In this document: positions 58,584-64,000 of the stretch, one piece after another
Position numbering within the stretch: the first letter of the stretch is position 1
Layout: the number at the start of each line of letters is the position of its first letter
Assembly (NCBI RefSeq): GCF_051860505.1
Contig: NZ_JBHYDX010000001.1
Span: 62,001 to 126,000 of the forward strand
Origin: Pannonibacter sp051860505
Lineage (GTDB): Bacteria > Pseudomonadota > Alphaproteobacteria > Rhizobiales > Stappiaceae
DNA: 64,000 bases
Reading direction: 5' to 3'
The notes under the pieces: generated by a model
Databases searched by the model: none
What the model saw: the letters and a program-made list of their open reading frames with translations, nothing else
What the model was told of the DNA's origin: nothing
Program-made: the position numbers and the translations under genes

Positions 58584-59591
58584 ATGACGTCCTTGAATCC
58601 GGTTCAAGGCGCCGCAGCTGATGATGCGCGTGCGCTGGAAGCCCGAACTGGTGGTGTTGTAGCCATCCGGCTGTTCGGTTGGATCAATCTGGCGGTCATG
58701 GCCGCCTTCCTGATCAACAATTATCTCACCTACTGGCTGGGTTTTCCTGGGCCCGGAACTGGGTCGGTGGCAGCGCAGATGCAACTCGGTCTTTATGCCC
58801 TGCTGGGGCTTCTGGCTGTTGCCTATGTGCTCCGCCCCGGCGCGCCGGGGCTGCGTCCTGACAGCGAGCGGATCAGCAACTTCAATGCCTTTTTAATCCG
58901 TTGGGCATTCTGGTCAGTGGTTATTGTCGGCGTTGTTGATACAACGATTTCCTTCCTCCGTGTCGAGGGGATGCTCGAGGCGTTGATTGGCAGTCAGCTG
59001 ACATCCGATCTCGGGCGGCCGCAGTTTCGCGGTGCCTATGTCCACATGCCGCTGATTGCCGCGTCGATCCTGCTGGCCGCTGTGACCCGCACCTTGGGGT
59101 TCTTCTGGCTGGCGCTGCTGGTCGTTGTGTCGCAGCTTCTGATCGTGCTCGGACGCTTCGTGTTCTCCTATGAACAGGCGTTTCTGTCGGATCTAGTGCG
59201 GTTCTGGTATGCGGCGCTGTTCCTGTTCGCCTCGGCCTATACCCTGCTTGAGGAAGGCCATGTGCGCGTCGACGTGCTTTATGCCAGCTTCGGGCAGAGC
59301 GCCAAGGGCTTTGCCAATGCCTTCGGTGCCATCGCCTTCGGCATGGTGTTCTGCTGGACCATTCTCTACTTCGGTCTCGGGTCAAAGCAGTCGATCATCA
59401 ACAGCCCGATGCTTGCCTATGAAACCACCCAGGCCGGCTTTGGCCTGTATGTGAAGTATCTGATGGCGGGCTTCCTCGGCGTCTTTGCCGTAACCATGAT
59501 GATCCAGTTCGTCAGTTATCTGTTTGCCGCCGTCGCGGACATGCGCGGCGAGCCCGGTGGCCGTGACCTGTCCGGCTCCATCAAGCACTGA
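58584..59591 (+). CDS. TRAP transporter small permease, large DctQ variant
   Basis: At 335 residues this DctQ is about twice the usual length. The C-terminal half (VRFWYAALFLFASAYTLLEE, GHVRVDVLYASFGQSAKGFA, ETTQAGFGLYVKYLMAGFLG) is the DctQ domain; the N-terminal half adds several more helices (about residues 30-48, 65-85, 107-125, 155-190). TakP-type systems often have enlarged subunits. It lies between the binding protein and the enlarged DctM gene. Confidence 0.85.
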   Translation: MTSLNPVQGAAADDARALEARTGGVVAIRLFGWINLAVMAAFLINNYLTYWLGFPGPGTGSVAAQMQLGLYALLGLLAVAYVLRPGAPGLRPDSERISNFNAFLIRWAFWSVVIVGVVDTTISFLRVEGMLEALIGSQLTSDLGRPQFRGAYVHMPLIAASILLAAVTRTLGFFWLALLVVVSQLLIVLGRFVFSYEQAFLSDLVRFWYAALFLFASAYTLLEEGHVRVDVLYASFGQSAKGFANAFGAIAFGMVFCWTILYFGLGSKQSIINSPMLAYETTQAGFGLYVKYLMAGFLGVFAVTMMIQFVSYLFAAVADMRGEPGGRDLSGSIKH

Positions 59592-59610
59592 CCCAGCAGG
59601 ATTTGCACCC

Positions 59611-62277
59611 ATGGAACTGTTTTTCCTTCTTCTGCTGATCGTCCTGATGGCTGCAGCACTCGGCTCCGGCTTCCCGGTTGCCTTTGCCTTGCCCGGATCG
59701 GCGATCATTGCCATCGGCCTTGCCGCGGGCGCAGGCTATCTGTTCGCCGGCAACACGGATGCCTATTTCGCCCACGGCGGCCCGAGCCAGTGGCTCAGCG
59801 CCGGTGTGACCAACTTCCGCGGCATCTACTGGGAGGCGGAGCGAGATACGCTCATCGCCATTCCCCTGTTCATCTTCATGGGCATCATGCTGCAGCGGTC
59901 GAAGATCGCCGAAGACCTTCTGATCACCATGGCCCGCCTGTTCGGGCCGGTTCCGGGTGGTCTGGGCATTTCGGTTATCCTCGTGGGTGCCTTGCTGGCG
60001 GCCACCACCGGCATCGTCGGCGCCACGGTTGTGGCCATGGGCCTCATCTCGCTGCCGGCCATGATGCGCAACAATTACTCTGTGCCGCTGGCCACGGGGA
60101 CGATTGCCGCTTCCGGCACCCTCGGCCAGATCATTCCGCCGTCCATCGTACTGATCATTCTGGCGGATCAGTTGTCGTCCAGCGTCGATCAGGCGGGCAA
60201 TATCCGGCAGGCGCTGTATCGGGAAGCCAATGGCGCCGGTCAGATGCCTTCGGATCTTGCCATCGCCTCGACCAGCGCGGGCGAATTGTTCCTTGGCGCG
60301 ATTCTGCCCGGCCTTCTTCTGGTCGGGCTGTATGTGTTGTTCATGCTCGGCTTTGCGCTCATCAACCCCAAGGCCGCTCCGGCTGTGCGGGGCCAGGGCA
60401 AGATGGACCGGCAGTTCCTGTTCCAGGTTTTCATCACGCTTGTTCCGCCGCTTGCCCTGATCGTTCTGGTGCTCGGTTCGATCATGGCTGGTGTCGCAAC
60501 CGTGAACCAGGCGGGTGCCGTCGGGGCTATCGGTGCCATGATCATGGCCGGCTACCGGTTGCAGGACGGCAAGGGAAAGGGCGTCTACACCCCAGCGATT
60601 ATTGCCATTCTGGCGCTGCTGGGCATTGCGGTTGCCGTCAGTTTCTACGACACAAACATCAAGCGCGTGATGTCCGGTGGCGATTTCACCGGCGTGATCC
60701 TTGGTGCCATCGCCGTGTTGACGCTTGCCTTTGCCATTGTCTGGAGTGGCTGGCGTACGATGGTGACGGACAACACGCTGCGTGAGGTGATGATCGAGAC
60801 CGCCAAGGGCTCCTGCCTGGTGTTCATCATCCTGATCGGCGCCGCCATGCTGACGTCCGCTTTCCGCGCCTTTGGCGGCGAGGATCTGGTCAAGGACTTC
60901 CTGCAAGGGCTCCCTGGTGGGTTCTGGGCCCAGTTCTTCATGGTCATGCTGGTCGTTTTCATCCTCGGCTTCTTCCTCGATTTCATCGAGATTGCCGTGG
61001 TGGTGGTGCCGATCGTCGCGCCGATCCTGCTGGCTGACCCGTCTGCGAATGTCACGGCTGTATGGCTTGGCGTGATGTTCGGCCTCAACCTGCAGACGTC
61101 CTTCCTGACCCCGCCCTTCGGCTTTGCGCTGTTCTACTTGCGCGGTGTTGCACCGGCCGTGGTGAAGACGCTCCAGATCTACAAGGGTGTGTTGGCTTTC
61201 ATTGCCATTCAGTTGCTTGCCCTGCTGATTGTCGGGTTCAATCCGCAGATCGTCAACTATCTGCCGAACCGGTCTTCCCTTCTCTCGGAAACCGCACCGC
61301 CGCCGAAGAACCCACGCCTGCAGTACTGCATCGAGACTTACACCAGCCAGCAGTTCCGCCAGCGTGGGACGGAGATTGCCGGTGCGATCAGCCGTATGCA
61401 GAGCGTAGATGTCGGCTATCTTCCGGCTGATCTGCAGAAGGAACTTCAGTCTGGTCTGCAGAACTCGGAAAAGGTGATCCAGCAGATGGCCGAGATCGAC
61501 GCAGCAGTCGCAGCGGTCGAAGCGGCCGCGGTCAGCTATCGTCCGTTGCTGATCCAGGTGCGTGCCATTGAACGCGATGCCCGCAAGATCGAAGCGGAAA
61601 TCGATGAACTCGAAGTGGTTGTCTCCCGCGCCGGGCCGACCGGCATCTATTCCGCCGAACGGGGAGAGGAAGCCAAAGAAGAGATCCGCGAACTGCAGGC
61701 CACTCTGGATGCGCTGCGGGCTCGTATCCCTGCGTCCTGGGATGCGCTTCACACGGACTTTGCCAAGAGCCAGGAGGCGGAAAACAAGGCGCGTTTGGCC
61801 TATCGGCGCCTGGCGGACAATGCGGCGGAACCTGTCACGAAGGTGACGGGCGTGCTGCAGGCCGCTCCGGCGCTTCAGGAGATGGAGGCAAGGTTTACGG
61901 CGTTGCAGGATGCAATCCTGTCCAAGCCGCTTGCTGAAGTTCTTGAACAGATCGACCTGCTGCGCAGTGATATTTCGGCTCTTGAAGGCACGGCAGAGAT
62001 CCGCAAGGGCCTCAACGAGGCGCGCAAGATCATGCGCTCCAGCGCGCCGGATGCCCAGGCGGCCGTCGCCGAACTCGACAAGTCCATTGCCGAGCTGAAG
62101 GAAGATCTGGTCTGGCGTCAGCGCGGCTTTGACGAGCTGCTGCCGCAGATCACCGCCTACCAGGCCGTGACAAACGGCACGATCGGCCTGCGCCAGCTGC
62201 CACGTCTTCCGCGTGAGGTGGCCCTGGCTCTGGCGCCTTGTCTGTCCAACCATCGGGATGTTTCTCTGAACTTCTGA
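59611..62277 (+). CDS. TRAP transporter large permease with long C-terminal coiled-coil domain
   Basis: The 888-residue protein has a DctM domain in residues 1-550 (TLIAIPLFIFMGIMLQRSKI, TTGIVGATVVAMGLISLPAM, GTLGQIIPPSIVLIILADQL, FLTPPFGFALFYLRG) with an enlarged loop. After the last helix, about 335 residues follow that are unlike DctM: a hydrophilic, Ala/Glu/Gln/Arg-rich helical segment with heptad character (for example AEIDAAVAAVEAAAVSYRPL, ARKIEAEIDELEVVVSRAG, IAELKEDLVWRQRGFDELLP) and several Pro-containing breaks. ATG 59611 was chosen at the first helix; the frame extends upstream. The tail is probably cytosolic or periplasmic depending on helix number. Confidence 0.88.
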   Translation: MELFFLLLLIVLMAAALGSGFPVAFALPGSAIIAIGLAAGAGYLFAGNTDAYFAHGGPSQWLSAGVTNFRGIYWEAERDTLIAIPLFIFMGIMLQRSKIAEDLLITMARLFGPVPGGLGISVILVGALLAATTGIVGATVVAMGLISLPAMMRNNYSVPLATGTIAASGTLGQIIPPSIVLIILADQLSSSVDQAGNIRQALYREANGAGQMPSDLAIASTSAGELFLGAILPGLLLVGLYVLFMLGFALINPKAAPAVRGQGKMDRQFLFQVFITLVPPLALIVLVLGSIMAGVATVNQAGAVGAIGAMIMAGYRLQDGKGKGVYTPAIIAILALLGIAVAVSFYDTNIKRVMSGGDFTGVILGAIAVLTLAFAIVWSGWRTMVTDNTLREVMIETAKGSCLVFIILIGAAMLTSAFRAFGGEDLVKDFLQGLPGGFWAQFFMVMLVVFILGFFLDFIEIAVVVVPIVAPILLADPSANVTAVWLGVMFGLNLQTSFLTPPFGFALFYLRGVAPAVVKTLQIYKGVLAFIAIQLLALLIVGFNPQIVNYLPNRSSLLSETAPPPKNPRLQYCIETYTSQQFRQRGTEIAGAISRMQSVDVGYLPADLQKELQSGLQNSEKVIQQMAEIDAAVAAVEAAAVSYRPLLIQVRAIERDARKIEAEIDELEVVVSRAGPTGIYSAERGEEAKEEIRELQATLDALRARIPASWDALHTDFAKSQEAENKARLAYRRLADNAAEPVTKVTGVLQAAPALQEMEARFTALQDAILSKPLAEVLEQIDLLRSDISALEGTAEIRKGLNEARKIMRSSAPDAQAAVAELDKSIAELKEDLVWRQRGFDELLPQITAYQAVTNGTIGLRQLPRLPREVALALAPCLSNHRDVSLNF

Positions 62278-62358
62278 TGCGGGGCACTTGACCTGACGGC
62301 GGCGGGCGGGACTGATGGTCTCCCCGCCGCCTGTCGTTTGACCGAAGGAACGCCATTC

Positions 62359-62892
62359 ATGCTGAGGGTCGCACGTGCCCTGTCGGGCCTCAATCGGGCC
62401 GTTGGCCAGTCCATATCCTGGCTGATGCTGGCCATCGTGCTGGTGCAGTTTGCCGTGGTGATCCTGCGCTATGTCTTCGGCACCGGCTCGATCTGGGTGC
62501 AGGAAGCCATTGTCTATATGTTCGGCTTCCTGTTCCTCATGTCCGCTGGCTATGCGCTGGCGCTTGATGGCCATGTCCGGGTCGATATCTTCTACCGGGA
62601 TGCTGCGCCGCGGACGAAGGCGCTCGTCGATCTGGCCGGGGCGATCCTGTTTCTCCTGCCCATGTGTGCCGTGATCCTCTGGTATTCCTGGCCCTTCGTG
62701 CAGATGTCCTGGATGATCGGCGAAGGGTCGCGCGAGACATCCGGCCTGCCGGCGCTCTATGTGCTGAAGGCCGCGATCCTCCTCTATGCCGGGCTGCTGG
62801 CGCTGCAGGGGATTGCGCTCCTGCTGCGCTGCCTTGCCGCGCTGACGGGCAACCGCGAAGCGCTCGCCTCCTTCCCCTCGCACAAGAGCTGA
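62359..62892 (+). CDS. TRAP transporter small permease, DctQ family (second system)
   Basis: The 177-residue protein has four helices and the motifs WLMLAIVLVQFAVVILRYVF, GSIWVQEAIVYMFGFLFLMS and GYALALDGHVRVDIFYRDA typical of DctQ. GAAGGA precedes ATG 62359; TTG 62338 is possible. It follows the coiled-coil DctM gene by 81 bp and is followed 10 bp later by another DctM gene, so a separate TRAP system begins here. Confidence 0.9.
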   Translation: MLRVARALSGLNRAVGQSISWLMLAIVLVQFAVVILRYVFGTGSIWVQEAIVYMFGFLFLMSAGYALALDGHVRVDIFYRDAAPRTKALVDLAGAILFLLPMCAVILWYSWPFVQMSWMIGEGSRETSGLPALYVLKAAILLYAGLLALQGIALLLRCLAALTGNREALASFPSHKS

Positions 62893-62902
62893 GCCCGTCC
62901 CG

Positions 62903-64000
62903 ATGGAACTCGTTGCCTTTCTCGACGTGCTGATGTTTGCCGCAGCGGTCGTCTGCCTGATGGCCGGTTTCCCGGTTGCCTTCACCCTGGCCGGTGTCGC
63001 GCTGATCTTTGCCCTGCTCGGCTCGTTCGCCGGCGCGTCCCTGTCGCTCGGGGCAATTCCGCTGCGCATCTTCGGCATCATGACCAACGAGACGCTGCTG
63101 GCCGTGCCGTTGTTCGTCTTCATGGGCGTGATGCTGGAACGCTCGCGCGTCGCCGAGGATCTGCTGGAAACCATGGCCAAGCTGTTCGGCAAGATGCCCG
63201 GCGGCCTCGGGCTCTCCGTCTTTCTCGTCGGCGGCCTGCTGGCGGCGTCAACGGGCATCGTCGGTGCGACGGTGGTGACGATGGGGCTCCTGTCCCTGCC
63301 GGTGATGCTGCGCAACGGCTACAATCCGCGCCTGGCTACCGGCTCCATTGCCGCTTCCGGCACGCTCGGCCAGATCATTCCGCCATCCATCGTTCTCGTG
63401 TTTCTGGCCGACCAGCTCTCCAACGCCTATCAGACGGCGCAGCGGTCGCTTGGCAACTGGTCACCGGATCCGTTTTCCGTCGGCGATCTGTTTGCCGCCG
63501 CCCTGTTTCCTGGGCTTGGCCTCGTCGGCCTCTATATCCTCTACCAGCTGGCGGTTGCTTTCCTCCGCCCGCAGGATGCGCCGCCGATGAAAATGGCCGA
63601 GGGTGAGCGGGTGTCGCTGTCGGATGTCGTCCGGGTGCTGGTGCCGCCGTTGGTGCTGATCGTGGCCGTGCTTGGCTCGATCCTTGGCGGCGTTGCCACC
63701 CCGACGGAAGCTGCGGCCGTCGGCGCAATCGGCGCCGCGCTGCTGGCGGCGCAGCGGGCGGACGTTCTCCGCCCCTGGCCGGTCTATGTGGCGGCGCTGT
63801 GCCTGCTGGCAGCGCTTGTCCTGTCGCGCTTGTTCGACCTCCGTGTCGCCCGGCTCGAAATCCCGGCAGCGGACTGGGTCGCGATCACAGCTGCAGCTGC
63901 CTTGACCCTCGCCGGGGCGGCCGCCCTCGTGGTGTGCCTCTTCAGGGTCAGGCGCGGCGGCATCTTGACGGATGTGCTGCGGTCCTCGACGCAGATCACC
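62903..64000 (+). CDS. TRAP transporter large permease, DctM family (3' partial)
   Basis: The frame from ATG 62903 stays open to the last base, giving at least 366 residues. It shows the DctM signatures NETLLAVPLFVFMGVMLERS, AASTGIVGATVVTMGLLSLP, GTLGQIIPPSIVLVFLADQL and SILGGVATPTEAAAVGAIGA. It resembles the coiled-coil-tailed DctM upstream, so the two may be paralogues. Whether it also has a tail is outside the window. Its binding-protein gene is not in view. Confidence 0.92.
   Translation, partial: MELVAFLDVLMFAAAVVCLMAGFPVAFTLAGVALIFALLGSFAGASLSLGAIPLRIFGIMTNETLLAVPLFVFMGVMLERSRVAEDLLETMAKLFGKMPGGLGLSVFLVGGLLAASTGIVGATVVTMGLLSLPVMLRNGYNPRLATGSIAASGTLGQIIPPSIVLVFLADQLSNAYQTAQRSLGNWSPDPFSVGDLFAAALFPGLGLVGLYILYQLAVAFLRPQDAPPMKMAEGERVSLSDVVRVLVPPLVLIVAVLGSILGGVATPTEAAAVGAIGAALLAAQRADVLRPWPVYVAALCLLAALVLSRLFDLRVARLEIPAADWVAITAAAALTLAGAAALVVCLFRVRRGGILTDVLRSSTQIT

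Noticed and set aside
59581..63315. 1244-codon leftward reading frame opposite the TRAP genes
   Set aside because: Antisense shadow of DctM/DctQ coding sequence, with Gly/Arg/His/Gln-rich shadow composition.

Overview
The window is GC-rich DNA that looks like the chromosome of a free-living or host-associated alphaproteobacterium of the Hyphomicrobiales (Rhizobiales). The evidence is a DctD-type sigma54 activator next to a TRAP operon, a CyaC-type quinone-sensing adenylate cyclase, a helix-turn-helix citrate synthase, many solute-binding transporters and REP-like intergenic palindromes. I could not fix genus or species. I found 59 protein genes, mostly in tightly packed operons, and no convincing tRNA, rRNA, CRISPR array, prophage or insertion sequence. 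The genes at both window edges (dctD-like on the left, a DctM permease on the right) are cut.

Layout. 1-4.6 kb: sigma54 activator and a dctPQM TRAP operon; its leader carries two tandem activator palindromes, an IHF site and a -24/-12 promoter. 4.7-7.3 kb: palindromic repeat and two divergent citrate-synthase-family genes, one with a DNA-binding N-terminus. 7.4-10.1 kb: M15-type lipoprotein, ArsC/Spx-family protein, CyaC-like cyclase. 10.3-13.9 kb: peptide/nickel-type ABC genes without ATPases. 13.9-16.6 kb: orphan leftward terminator (possible sRNA) and copA with a CueR-type promoter. 16.7-19.3 kb: GntR/FadR regulator and a sugar-acid dehydratase with a 5' frameshift. 19.5-22.3 kb: SCP2 protein, FKBP-rhodanese fusion, PilZ protein, 2-hydroxyacid dehydrogenase. 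22.5-30.8 kb: TRAP permeases lacking a binding protein, creatininase, SprA-related protein, MFS carrier, 8-oxoguanine deaminase, a nucleotidyltransferase-like protein under twin operators, a Rid protein. 31-38.1 kb: sigma54-type promoter, NMT1-type ABC transporter, cytosine-deaminase-like amidohydrolase, FAD oxidase and two flavodoxin-fold reductases. 38.2-44.2 kb: MarR and LacI regulators, EamA exporter, OmpA lipoprotein, ECF sigma factor with a vWA membrane protein. 44.5-49.8 kb: His-rich COG0523 GTPase, WD40 protein, DUF2937 protein, gamma-glutamyltransferase homologue, LysR. 49.8-55.1 kb: ParDE and HigBA toxin-antitoxin pairs around leucine dehydrogenase, a DUF1007-NicO fusion and a PuuD-like amidotransferase. 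55.1-64 kb: Cache histidine kinase and NarL-type regulator divergent from a TakP-like TRAP system whose large permease has a long coiled-coil tail, then a second TRAP system running off the end.

The common theme is scavenging of organic acids and nitrogenous heterocycles: four TRAP systems, two ABC systems, several amidohydrolases/deaminases, and two sigma54-type promoters linking uptake to carbon or nitrogen state. The most interesting leads are the HTH-citrate synthase pair, the twin 29-bp operators at the nucleotidyltransferase gene, the coiled-coil-tailed DctM, the sigma54-driven ABC/deaminase/oxidase cluster, the ECF-vWA pair and the orphan leftward terminator.
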